Below, piece after piece: positions 7,962 to 15,262 of a stretch of 64,000 bases of DNA (positions are counted from its first letter, which is position 1; every line of letters starts with the position of its first letter). The stretch spans positions 1 to 64,000 of the forward strand of contig QKDN01000048.1 in the NCBI GenBank assembly GCA_003252535.1, given 5' to 3'. The position numbers and the translations under genes were made by a program. The notes under the pieces are model-generated. The model was given only the letters and a program-made list of their open reading frames with translations, was not told the origin of the DNA and searched no databases. This stretch comes from Campylobacterota bacterium (GTDB taxonomy: Bacteria > Campylobacterota > Campylobacteria > Campylobacterales > Sulfurovaceae).

Positions 7962-9401
7962 ATGATACGAACGACAACGATCAGAGAAAGACTGAGCGCT
8001 CTGCTCATACTCTCGGCGCTGGGGCTGAACGGATGTGTCAGCGACGGAGAGAACGGTATCACGACAGAAAACGGGTATATGACCGAGATTTCAGAAGAGG
8101 AGAACAACGCTCCGATAGCTAAACCTCAAAATATCGCCACTGACGAGGATACTGCCAAAGCGGTTACGCTTACGGGCAGCGATACCGACGGTGAAACGCT
8201 CAGCTACACCGTGACGGTGCAGCCGTCACATGGTACTCTCAGCGGGGCAGCTCCCGATCTCACCTATACTCCGACAGCCGATTACTACGGAAGCGATAGT
8301 TTCAAGTTCAAGGTCAATGATGGTACAGTCGACTCAGCAGAAGCCGCGGTCACTATCACGGTAAACAGTGTCAATGACATGCCTACGGCAACAGTCCAAA
8401 GTGTCACGACCGACGAGGATACCGCCAAAGCGGTTACGCTTACGGGCAGCGATACCGACGGTGAAATGCTCAGCTACACTGTGACGGTGCAGCCGTCCCA
8501 TGGTACTCTCAGTGGGGCAGCTCCCGATCTCACCTATACTCCGACAGCCAATTACTACGGAAGCGATAGCTTCAAGTTCAAGGTCAATGATGGTACAGTC
8601 GACTCAGCAGAAGCCACGATCACCGTCACGGTAAACAGTGTCAATGACCTCCCGATAGCAAATGCAGGGAGCGACATGAATATTACAGAAGGTGAGAGCA
8701 TAGACCTGAACGGTACGGGTATCGATACCGACGGGACGATCGATACATGGTCGTGGACACTCGATAGCGATAGCGGCTACAGTGCAGCTACGCAAAACAT
8801 CACAATATCGGGACTCGCTACAGGGACGCATACCTTTACCCTCACGGTCACAGATAATGGTGGAGGCGAAGCGAGCGACGAGGTGGTCGTGACCGTGACC
8901 AAAGCTCTCTCTACGCTCAAGAAGACGGGGCAGACCACCGTCTACTATGCAAATGATGACGGTGACTACCAGACAGGTGTCGATCATAACTATAGCCGCG
9001 ATGATCTCAATGGTATCGTCACGGATCATGTGACGGGGCTCATGTGGCAAGATGAACCTTATATTTCGGCTGAAGATACAGCATATAGCAACAACACTGA
9101 GTATGGGAAAGTGCTCTTCTGGAGCAGCGCGATTAATTACTGTGAAAATCTTGACTATGGCGGTCATAGTGACTGGAGACTCCCTACCCGCAAGGAGCTT
9201 CAGGGTATCGTGAAGTACGGCAGCATCAGTCCCGCAATCGATCCGACGTTCGTCAATGTAGCATCCGGCTATAACGGGTCGTCTACTGCCTATGCAGATA
9301 TTACGAGCAGGGCATGGATCGTCAACTTCAGCAGCGGTCGCCAGGGTAGTACCGCTCAGAGCAATAGCATTTATGTCCGTTGTGTCAGAACCGGAGAGTG
9401 A
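7962..9401 (+). CDS. Surface lipoprotein: two cadherin-like repeats, PKD-like domain, C-terminal DUF1566 (Lcl_C)
   Basis: 479 residues. A lipoprotein signal ends in LNGC (Cys about residue 25). Two 90-residue Ig/cadherin-like repeats (about 61-240) contain DEDTAKAVTLTGSDTDGE, SFKFKVNDGTVDSAEA and VNSVNDxP. A PKD/Ig-like domain follows (ANAGSDMNITEGESIDLNG ... VTDNGG). The C-terminal ~150 residues are DUF1566: DHVTGLMWQDE, HSDWRLPTRKELQGIV, SISPAIDPTF and NSIYVRCVR. The architecture is that of an outer-surface adhesion protein. The two repeats are almost identical at DNA level, indicating a recent duplication. The next gene is a stand-alone DUF1566. Confidence 0.82.
   Translation: MIRTTTIRERLSALLILSALGLNGCVSDGENGITTENGYMTEISEEENNAPIAKPQNIATDEDTAKAVTLTGSDTDGETLSYTVTVQPSHGTLSGAAPDLTYTPTADYYGSDSFKFKVNDGTVDSAEAAVTITVNSVNDMPTATVQSVTTDEDTAKAVTLTGSDTDGEMLSYTVTVQPSHGTLSGAAPDLTYTPTANYYGSDSFKFKVNDGTVDSAEATITVTVNSVNDLPIANAGSDMNITEGESIDLNGTGIDTDGTIDTWSWTLDSDSGYSAATQNITISGLATGTHTFTLTVTDNGGGEASDEVVVTVTKALSTLKKTGQTTVYYANDDGDYQTGVDHNYSRDDLNGIVTDHVTGLMWQDEPYISAEDTAYSNNTEYGKVLFWSSAINYCENLDYGGHSDWRLPTRKELQGIVKYGSISPAIDPTFVNVASGYNGSSTAYADITSRAWIVNFSSGRQGSTAQSNSIYVRCVRTGE
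8142..8640 (+). repeat. In-frame 270-bp tandem repeat in the lipoprotein gene
   Basis: The unit beginning GACGAGGATACTGCC at 8142 recurs at 8412, exactly 270 bp (90 codons) later, with only scattered substitutions over about 230 bp. The copies preserve reading frame, so copy number could vary by recombination or slippage. Confidence 0.9.
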
Positions 9402-9446
9402 ATTGAGTTTAGAGTTAAGAATTTGCAAATGAATGGAGAAAGATAG

Positions 9447-9863
9447 ATGAAACGAACCTTTTTGACTATGATCGCCCTTAGCGGCGTACTCAGTGCAGAC
9501 TTCAACAGAAGCGATAGTATCGTCACCGATAGTGAAACCCATCTCCAATGGCAGGATGATGCCGTGGGGACGACGACCACATGGCAAGGCGCCATTGACA
9601 GATGCGAAGCGATGGAGCTGGGCAGCCATACCGACTGGAGACTCCCCAATCTTAATGAACTCACCTCTATAATGGACGACAGTAGGGTCTCCCCTGCCAT
9701 CAGCACGGTCTTTGTCAATACCGAGCCTGATGTTTACTGGTCATCTACTACCTATGGACTTGACACTGACTATGCGTGGGGCGTCAACTTCGACAGTGGC
9801 AGTCAGTTTAGCTTCCCTAAGAGCAATAGCTTTTATGTCCGTTGCGTGCGAGGAGGACAGTGA
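9447..9863 (+). CDS. Exported DUF1566 (Lcl_C) domain protein
   Basis: 138 residues: a short signal peptide (MKRTFLTMIALSGVLSA) followed directly by a single DUF1566 domain (ETHLQWQDDAVG, MELGSHTDWRLPNLNELTSI, SRVSPAIS, DVYWSSTTYG, NSFYVRCVRGG). The domain is related to the C-terminal domain of the Legionella collagen-like adhesin and has a lectin-like or FGE-like fold. It is the second DUF1566 gene here, 45 nt after the first; the ending NSFYVRCVR is nearly that of its neighbour. Secretion is clear; role is unknown. Confidence 0.85.
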   Translation: MKRTFLTMIALSGVLSADFNRSDSIVTDSETHLQWQDDAVGTTTTWQGAIDRCEAMELGSHTDWRLPNLNELTSIMDDSRVSPAISTVFVNTEPDVYWSSTTYGLDTDYAWGVNFDSGSQFSFPKSNSFYVRCVRGGQ

Positions 9864-9920
9864 TCGAGTGTTAGATTTTGGAAGTGAGGTTTTAACCTCA
9901 CCATATCAAACTTCAAACTC
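9864..9920 (+). terminator. Stem-loop after the DUF1566 pair
   Basis: GTGAGGTT (9884-9891), loop TT and AACCTCAC (9894-9901) form a perfect 8-bp hairpin. Around it, TCGAGT (9864-) and ACTCGA (near 9917-) extend an imperfect long stem. There is no U-run, so rho-independent termination is uncertain. The rest of the 150-bp gap to glyS shows only a possible AGGA ribosome site. Confidence 0.4.
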
Positions 9921-10012
9921 GACTCACATTCATCATCGGCTTGATGCCCTTAACCCCTCATTTACCTCCTTTTAGCTACAATCACGACAATCAAAATATC
10001 AGGATATCACTA

Positions 10013-12061
10013 ATGACAAAGCCGCTTCTCATAGAGATCGGGGTAGAGGAACTTCCTGCCATCCCGCTGCTCAAAATCCTCAAAAATATCGAAAATTCCT
10101 GGGCAAGTATTCTCAAGAACAATCAACTCGAAACTCCGTTCGAGTTTCACTATACACCCAGAAGACTTGTACTCATCCATGAGGCGATGCCGCTGGCTCA
10201 AGCTGACTCGACCACGGAACATTTCGGCCCTCCGGTGCAGGCTGCTTTCAAGGATGGTGAGCCTACGGGCGCTGCACAAGGGTTCGCCCGTAAGTGCGGT
10301 GTGAGCATTGATGAGTTAGGGCGCGGTGAGAAGGGCGGTAGAGAGGTGCTCTACTTCAAAGAGGAGCGCAAAGGTGAAGCGACAGAAACACTGCTCGCAG
10401 ATATGGTCAAAACGTGGGTCGGATCGATGGAATTTGGCAAGATGATGCGCTGGGGAAGCCGCAGCGAAGAGTTCATCCGACCTATCCGCTGGCTGCAGGT
10501 GAGACTCGGGGACTCTATCGTCCCTGCGACACTCTTTGGTGTAAAAAGCTCGGACAAGACCTTCGTCCACCGCATGGTCGAGTTCGATGCCGTCGAAGTA
10601 CCGAGCATCGCCGAGTATGAGACGATCCTCGAGAAGGGGTCGGTAGTCCTCAGAGCGGACAAGAGACGTGAGATGATCACGGCACAGTTCGACGCTATCG
10701 AGGCAGACGGAACACTGTCGATCGAGAGAGATGCCGAACTGCTCGAAGAGGTCGTGGCGATCACGGAGAACCCGAAGGCGCTCGTGGGGAGTTTCGATGA
10801 GGACTTCCTGACCCTTCCGCCGGAAGTCATCATCACCTCGATGAAAGAGCACCAGAGATACTTCGCCGTCTTTGCAAAAGGAACGCTCGCCAACAAATTC
10901 GTCGTCGTGAGCAACGCAGTCACCGACGACTACGCCAAGGTGATCGCCGGGAATGAGAGGGTTCTCCGCCCCAGACTCACCGACGCCCTTTTCTTCTACC
11001 ACAACGATATGAAGCGGGGCCTGGTGAGTACGGGTCTTGAGAAGATACAGTTCATGGACGGCCTCGGTTCGCTCCTTGACAAGAGCCACAGGGAGGCGAA
11101 TATCGCTATCAGGCTCCTTGCACGCTATATGGAGAGGGCTGAAGAGGAGAGCGGCAAGAGCGCAGCCGAGCTCGAGATGCTGATGGACAAAGCGGTGAAG
11201 CTCGCCAAATGCGATCTCACCAGCGAGATGGTCTACGAGTTTACCGAGCTCCAGGGGCTCATGGGGTATTACTATGCGAAGTCCCTCGGCGAGGATGCGC
11301 TCGTCTACAACGCTATCAAAGAGCAGTACATGCCGGTCGGCGAGGGTGCCGATCTCCCTGCTTCGCTCTTCAGCGCGATCGTGGCGATGTCGATCAAGCT
11401 CGATACCCTGATGGGGCTTTTCAGCATCGGCAAGATACCGTCGGGTTCCAAAGACCCCTTCGCCCTCCGCCGCGCTGTCAACGGGATCACGAGGATAGCG
11501 GTAGCATACGATCTCTCGTTTGATATCGACGAGATCGTCGAGCTGATCAAAGATGCCTATGCGCCGTTCGATTACGGCGTGCTGGGCGAGTTCATCATGG
11601 AGCGTGTCAGCAAGTCGCTTGGTGCCAATCCCTCCTTGATCGCTGCCGTCCTCGCTTCTGGCGAGAAGGATGTCAACGAGATCACCAAGAAGGTCAATGC
11701 CCTCGAGTCGATCGTCTCCGAAGCGAGCTTCAAAGAGCAGTTCAGTACCTTCAAAAGGGTGGCGAATATCTCAAAAGAGCTCGACCTTGCTTCTGAGCTC
11801 CCTGTCGACACGGCACTCTTCGAGATCGATGCAGAGAAGAGCCTTTACGGGAAGTATATGGATGTCATCAGCGTAGAGTATCAGGACTACCGGAGCCACC
11901 TTGGCGCGCTCTTCTCGCTCAAGAACGAGCTTGACAGCTACTTCGACGGTGTCATGGTCAACACCGAGGATGAGAAGCTCCGTACCAACAGGCAGAATAC
12001 GATAGGCAGGATATACAGAAGTTTCAAAGAGATAGCGGATATCAAAGAGGTCACACTCTAA
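10013..12061 (+). CDS. glyS: Glycyl-tRNA synthetase beta subunit GlyS
   Basis: 682 residues. The N-terminal LLIEIGVEELPAIPL is the GlyS signature, followed by the EFHYTPRRLVLIHE segment and, near the middle, KEHQRYFAV and TDALFFYHND, which are typical of the subunit. It binds tRNA-Gly and, with the catalytic alpha subunit GlyQ (not in the window), forms the alpha2beta2 enzyme found in most bacteria. ATG 10013 follows AGGATATCACTA; a longer frame upstream starts inside the intergenic hairpin region and is not supported. Confidence 0.97.
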   Translation: MTKPLLIEIGVEELPAIPLLKILKNIENSWASILKNNQLETPFEFHYTPRRLVLIHEAMPLAQADSTTEHFGPPVQAAFKDGEPTGAAQGFARKCGVSIDELGRGEKGGREVLYFKEERKGEATETLLADMVKTWVGSMEFGKMMRWGSRSEEFIRPIRWLQVRLGDSIVPATLFGVKSSDKTFVHRMVEFDAVEVPSIAEYETILEKGSVVLRADKRREMITAQFDAIEADGTLSIERDAELLEEVVAITENPKALVGSFDEDFLTLPPEVIITSMKEHQRYFAVFAKGTLANKFVVVSNAVTDDYAKVIAGNERVLRPRLTDALFFYHNDMKRGLVSTGLEKIQFMDGLGSLLDKSHREANIAIRLLARYMERAEEESGKSAAELEMLMDKAVKLAKCDLTSEMVYEFTELQGLMGYYYAKSLGEDALVYNAIKEQYMPVGEGADLPASLFSAIVAMSIKLDTLMGLFSIGKIPSGSKDPFALRRAVNGITRIAVAYDLSFDIDEIVELIKDAYAPFDYGVLGEFIMERVSKSLGANPSLIAAVLASGEKDVNEITKKVNALESIVSEASFKEQFSTFKRVANISKELDLASELPVDTALFEIDAEKSLYGKYMDVISVEYQDYRSHLGALFSLKNELDSYFDGVMVNTEDEKLRTNRQNTIGRIYRSFKEIADIKEVTL

Positions 12062-12172
12062 ACTTCGCAGGCCTGGTCCGCGAGCCGCTTCGCATCCCGC
12101 CATTCCGGGACTGAACCGGAATCTACTTAGACAGGTACATCCCGAAACGCGAGGGAGTCAAGCCTTCCCCTT
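12062..12172. repeat. Convergent-gene spacer with palindrome
   Basis: ATTCCGG (12102-12108) and CCGGAAT (12116-12122) form a 7-bp hairpin. The surrounding text resembles the dispersed GTCATTCC...GGAATCTA palindromes found in many bacteria and echoes the copy at 60921. On the minus side the 3' end of the desaturase lies next to an A/T tract. No gene is visible. Confidence 0.45.
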
Positions 12173-13138
12173 TTATTTTTTCCCTTTAAGAATATTGTCT
12201 ATCAGGAGATAGGCCTCTATCGGTGATGTTTCATTGTAGGGTATCTTGTGCTTGGTGGTAAAGTCTCTGGTGATCTGCTGGATCTTTTTGAGGTTGTAGA
12301 CGGGTGCAGCCGGGAAGAGGTGGTGCTCCACATGGGTATCGAATCCGCCGTAGAACCAGTGGGTGAGAAAGTTGCCTCTGAGCGAGCGTGTCGCACGCAT
12401 CTGTAGCTCCATCCACGTGAGCCTTGAGGCTTCTTTCTCGGTGAATACTTCACCGCCGAGGTGGTTGGCGATATGCCCCGCGCTGATCCATATAGAGAGG
12501 AGTACGGTCACTTCCATCATCAGCAGCATGGCATCCCCAAGACCGAGCTGATAGAGCAGAATACCCCAGAAGAATACCCAGTGAAGCATCATGATCACCA
12601 GTTCCTCCCACAGGTTGTTCCTGATCACATAGGCGTATGAGCTGATGATGTTGAGCATGGAGGTGCTGAGCGTCGAAGCCCAGAAGATCACACGTCTGTA
12701 CTTGTGGATGAAAGGGTTGTTGCCGATATGGCCCGTGAAAGTACCGTCGAGGATATCGATCTGCTCGTCTTTGTCGATGACATTGGGGCTGTTGTGATGG
12801 GTCGCATTGTGGTAGTCCTCCCACCACGAATACGAAGAGCCCAGCATGATCACCCAGAAGATATAGCTCAGACGGACATTGAGCTTGGTATCATCGAAGT
12901 ACTGATCGTGGAGGATATTGTGCGAGAGGTAGTAAGCCCTTGCCAGCACAAGGCTCAGAAGTACACCTACCAGGAACAGGTTCCATTCCCCTGCTGTGAG
13001 GATAAGTGCACCGAAAAGTACAAGGATGACAGCCATATCGATCAGACCGCGTATCGGTGCCGGATCGAGGAGCTTTTCATCCTGCACCTGTGCTTTGAGA
13101 TCATCAAAAATATCGGGAAAGGGACTGGAGATCGACAT
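12173..13138 (-). CDS. Membrane fatty acid desaturase
   Basis: 321-residue di-iron membrane enzyme. The three histidine boxes are present: HNILHD, HNATHH and, near the C-terminus, HVEHH. Two pairs of hydrophobic helices surround them. The HVEHH box and order fit the FA_desaturase family that introduces double bonds into phospholipid acyl chains, used for membrane fluidity. Start ATG 13138 is set by AAAGAGGA just upstream; a longer reading begins inside the AT-rich promoter zone. A TATAAT at 13174-13169 (minus) precedes it. Regiospecificity cannot be told. Confidence 0.9.
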   Translation of the reverse strand: MSISSPFPDIFDDLKAQVQDEKLLDPAPIRGLIDMAVILVLFGALILTAGEWNLFLVGVLLSLVLARAYYLSHNILHDQYFDDTKLNVRLSYIFWVIMLGSSYSWWEDYHNATHHNSPNVIDKDEQIDILDGTFTGHIGNNPFIHKYRRVIFWASTLSTSMLNIISSYAYVIRNNLWEELVIMMLHWVFFWGILLYQLGLGDAMLLMMEVTVLLSIWISAGHIANHLGGEVFTEKEASRLTWMELQMRATRSLRGNFLTHWFYGGFDTHVEHHLFPAAPVYNLKKIQQITRDFTTKHKIPYNETSPIEAYLLIDNILKGKK

Positions 13139-13241
13139 ATATTCCTCTTTAATGAGTTTTTGGCTTTTATTATAACTGTTGTAGATTAAAGCAAAATTAT
13201 AATACAAAAATCTCAAGCCGAAGCTAAAGAACCGCCCGAAA

Positions 13242-14027
13242 TCAGCCGCATTTTCCCGGTGCGCATTTCATCCCGCCGCATTTCCCTTCGAGTTTGCTCT
13301 TGATCGAGCCGTTCTGCATTGCGTCGATCTCCTGCTGGGTCTCTTTGGGGTGGACGATGAACTCGTACGCTTTGTAGAGAGTGAAGAGACCGTAGAGGAT
13401 CACCAGCATCGCGGCGAGTTTCATCATGCTGTTGCGTATCTGTCCCCGCTGGAGGAATTTCGTCACCGAGGCGAGGAAAAAGAGGGGCGCTATGGTAGCG
13501 AGGCCGAAGGTCGCCATCACCAGCGCACCGGTCAACATACTCGCCGTACTCGCCGCGAAGATAGCGAAGGAGTAGACGAGACCGCAGGGGATGATACCGT
13601 TGAACATCCCGAGGAAAAAGAAGCTCGAGAGGGAAGGGTTCGAAATGAGCCTGCGGAAAGTATCGGCATACCACCCCTGTCTTGAGATGGATATCTCGGC
13701 TGAGTTGAGGAACTTGAAGTGTCCGAGCAGCGAAAGCCCTGCAAGGACCATCAGGATACCGGTGAGGAAGAAGAGCACCCCCTTGGTCGTAGGGGTGAAA
13801 GCGATGACCTGACCAAGGAGACCGAACATCGCCCCGATGATCGTATAGGTGACGACACGCCCGAGGTTGTATGCGAGGTGTGAAATGGTCTCCCTTTTCC
13901 AGGGTGTTTCGGGTCTGATCTTGGTTGAGGTGTAGGCGACGACGATCCCCCCGCACATCCCGATACAGTGGCCGATACTGCCCAGAAGCGCAGTGGTGAA
14001 AATAAGAAGAAAATCCAGATTGTCCAT
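13242..14027 (-). CDS. TauE/SafE (DsbD_2-type) membrane protein with Cys-rich tail
   Basis: 261 residues with six to seven membrane helices. The helices hold the paired motifs GSIGHCIGMCGG (near residue 20) and FNGIIPCGLVYSF (near 145), a pseudo-duplicated arrangement with intramembrane cysteines as in DsbD-like electron or metal transporters. The C-terminus (GKCGGMKCAPGKCG) adds three cysteines in a short metal-binding-like tail. Homologues in Campylobacterota are annotated as sulfite exporter TauE/SafE or cbb3-oxidase-associated copper proteins. Copper or thiol handling is inferred; sulfite export is not demonstrated by any residue. Confidence 0.8.
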   Translation of the reverse strand: MDNLDFLLIFTTALLGSIGHCIGMCGGIVVAYTSTKIRPETPWKRETISHLAYNLGRVVTYTIIGAMFGLLGQVIAFTPTTKGVLFFLTGILMVLAGLSLLGHFKFLNSAEISISRQGWYADTFRRLISNPSLSSFFFLGMFNGIIPCGLVYSFAIFAASTASMLTGALVMATFGLATIAPLFFLASVTKFLQRGQIRNSMMKLAAMLVILYGLFTLYKAYEFIVHPKETQQEIDAMQNGSIKSKLEGKCGGMKCAPGKCG

Positions 14028-14119
14028 ATCAAAAAAAACCTTGGTCGATGGTGTGTCAGTCTATTATTTGGAGCAGCATGGTGAAACTATAGTCATATTT
14101 TGTTAAAATTATGATAATA

Positions 14120-14311
14120 GACTTCCTGCAAAACCATAGTTGCAGCGGCAAATCCTCTTTGCGGTCTGAGTGCTTTACACAATGGACATTTCGAAAAGCG
14201 TTCCAAATGTGAGTGCTCCTTAGCCATGCGAACGCAGGCGCCCATTGCACGGGTTTGGCACATGGCTTGTCGCACTGACTTTTGAAGGACGGTATGGTTT
14301 TGCAAGAAGTC
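14120..14311 (+). repeat. Structured dispersed repeat, copy A, inside a 19-bp inverted repeat
   Basis: Fills the 311-bp gap between genes at 14027 and 14339. Outer arms GACTTCCTGCAAAACCATA (14120-) and its complement (14293-14311) match at 18 of 19 positions. The conserved core (14211-14279) contains CCATGCGAACGCAGGCGCC and ACATGGCTTGTCGCAC. Between left arm and core lies an extra ~60-nt segment with its own GCAAA/TTTGC hairpin. The core recurs at 28.7, 29.7 and 35.4 kb. No gene is seen in this gap. Confidence 0.85.
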
Positions 14312-14338
14312 TGATCTTATTCTAAAAGGCCTGCAAGA

Positions 14339-14782
14339 ATGTTGTATGCAATCAGACGATCGCTGATGAAGATGTTCCGTGAACTCGTCGTCTATCACAA
14401 CCGCTCGCTGGAGTTCCGCGCCAAAGTGATCACCCTGATGATCGCCTCCAACCATGAGATATGCGAGTGTGAGGAGAAAGCGCTCTTCCGTGTGGCCCAT
14501 GAGATCTACGTCGACGATGAGAACCGTGCGGCGCTGCTGATAGATACGGTCAAGGAGTATTACAACAAGATCGTTACCAACAACGGGCTTGATTTCGAGC
14601 ATCTTGTCCTTTCCGTCGCCAGGGACTGCCGGGAGGTCAAAAGGTTCGCAGAGAAGATCGATATTGATGAACTGAGCCGTTTTACCGAATGTATCGACGA
14701 GGAAGACGAGGATGAAAAGATATTTCAGAAGAGGATACTCGAATTCCTCGAAGAGCTGAAGGAGGAACATGGAGCTGTATAG
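14339..14782 (+). CDS. Conserved-looking hypothetical cytosolic protein
   Basis: 147 residues, all-helical in appearance and strongly acidic at the C-terminus (CIDEEDEDEKIF ... EFLEELKEEHG). The middle (FRAKVITLMIASNHEICECEEKALFRVAHEIY) alternates Leu/Ile/Ala and acidic residues like a small helical bundle, somewhat like TerB-type domains, but I cannot assign it. AAAGG lies about 10 nt before ATG 14339; an internal ATG about 11 codons later is possible. The acylphosphatase gene overlaps its end by 14 nt, so the pair is co-translated. Confidence 0.65.
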   Translation: MLYAIRRSLMKMFRELVVYHNRSLEFRAKVITLMIASNHEICECEEKALFRVAHEIYVDDENRAALLIDTVKEYYNKIVTNNGLDFEHLVLSVARDCREVKRFAEKIDIDELSRFTECIDEEDEDEKIFQKRILEFLEELKEEHGAV

Positions 14783-15044
14783 ATTTAAGGTCACCGGCAA
14801 GGTACAGGGGGTATACTACCGCAAATTCGTATCCCAGGCGGCCATGAGGGGGCGCTACAGGGGTACGGTACGCAATATGCGTGACGGGAGCGTCGAGGTG
14901 ATCGCAGAGCTGATCGACGACGAGTTCGAGCCGTTCATGGGGATACTCAGGGAAGGCTCCCCTGCGAGCATAGTCGACGGGATCGAATACGAGGTCATCG
15001 ACGATGCGCCGCTTGAGTACGACGGGTTCGTGATAGTATACTAG
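14769..15044 (+). CDS. acyP: Acylphosphatase
   Basis: 91 residues, the full size of the family. VTGKVQGVYYRKF contains the phosphate-binding loop with the catalytic Arg, and GTVRNMRDGSVEVIAE carries the catalytic Asn. It hydrolyses the carboxyl-phosphate bond of acyl phosphates (acetyl-, carbamoyl- or 1,3-bisphosphoglycerate). GAGGAACATGGAG supplies RBS and start within the preceding gene. It sits upstream of a BY-kinase-like ATPase; a link with phospho-signalling is possible but unproven. Confidence 0.93.
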   Translation: MELYRFKVTGKVQGVYYRKFVSQAAMRGRYRGTVRNMRDGSVEVIAELIDDEFEPFMGILREGSPASIVDGIEYEVIDDAPLEYDGFVIVY

Positions 15045-15052
15045 GAGAGAAG

Positions 15053-15262
15053 ATGAGCAGCGGATGGGGATGTCAGCATCTGACAAAGAACGGTGAGATC
15101 AAGGAGTGGTGCAGACTCCTGGAGCACAAATGCGATCCGGGATGCAAAGGGTGCGTTCTGTACGGTATGGGGTTGTTCTCCTCGGACGAGACCCCTTCGA
15201 ACAAGGCATTTGAGAAGAGACAGGCTAAAAAACGCAGCGACAATCCACTGGGCGGCAGATAA
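15053..15262 (+). CDS. Small cysteine-rich protein
   Basis: 69 residues with five cysteines in the first 35 (GCQHLTK, EWCRLLEHKCDPGCKGCVLYG), resembling a small zinc or Fe-S knuckle, then a polar basic tail without cysteines. RBS AGGAGAAG precedes ATG 15053, 8 nt after acyP. Its stop codon directly abuts the GTG of the next gene. I do not recognise the family. The spacing argues it is real and co-expressed. Confidence 0.7.
   Translation: MSSGWGCQHLTKNGEIKEWCRLLEHKCDPGCKGCVLYGMGLFSSDETPSNKAFEKRQAKKRSDNPLGGR

Noticed and set aside
14093-14800. Minus frame running through repeat copy A, with a peptide (ACVRMAKE) also seen at copies B and D
   Set aside because: The shared peptide comes from the conserved nucleotide core read in the same frame; copy C does not retain an open frame, so a protein is unlikely.
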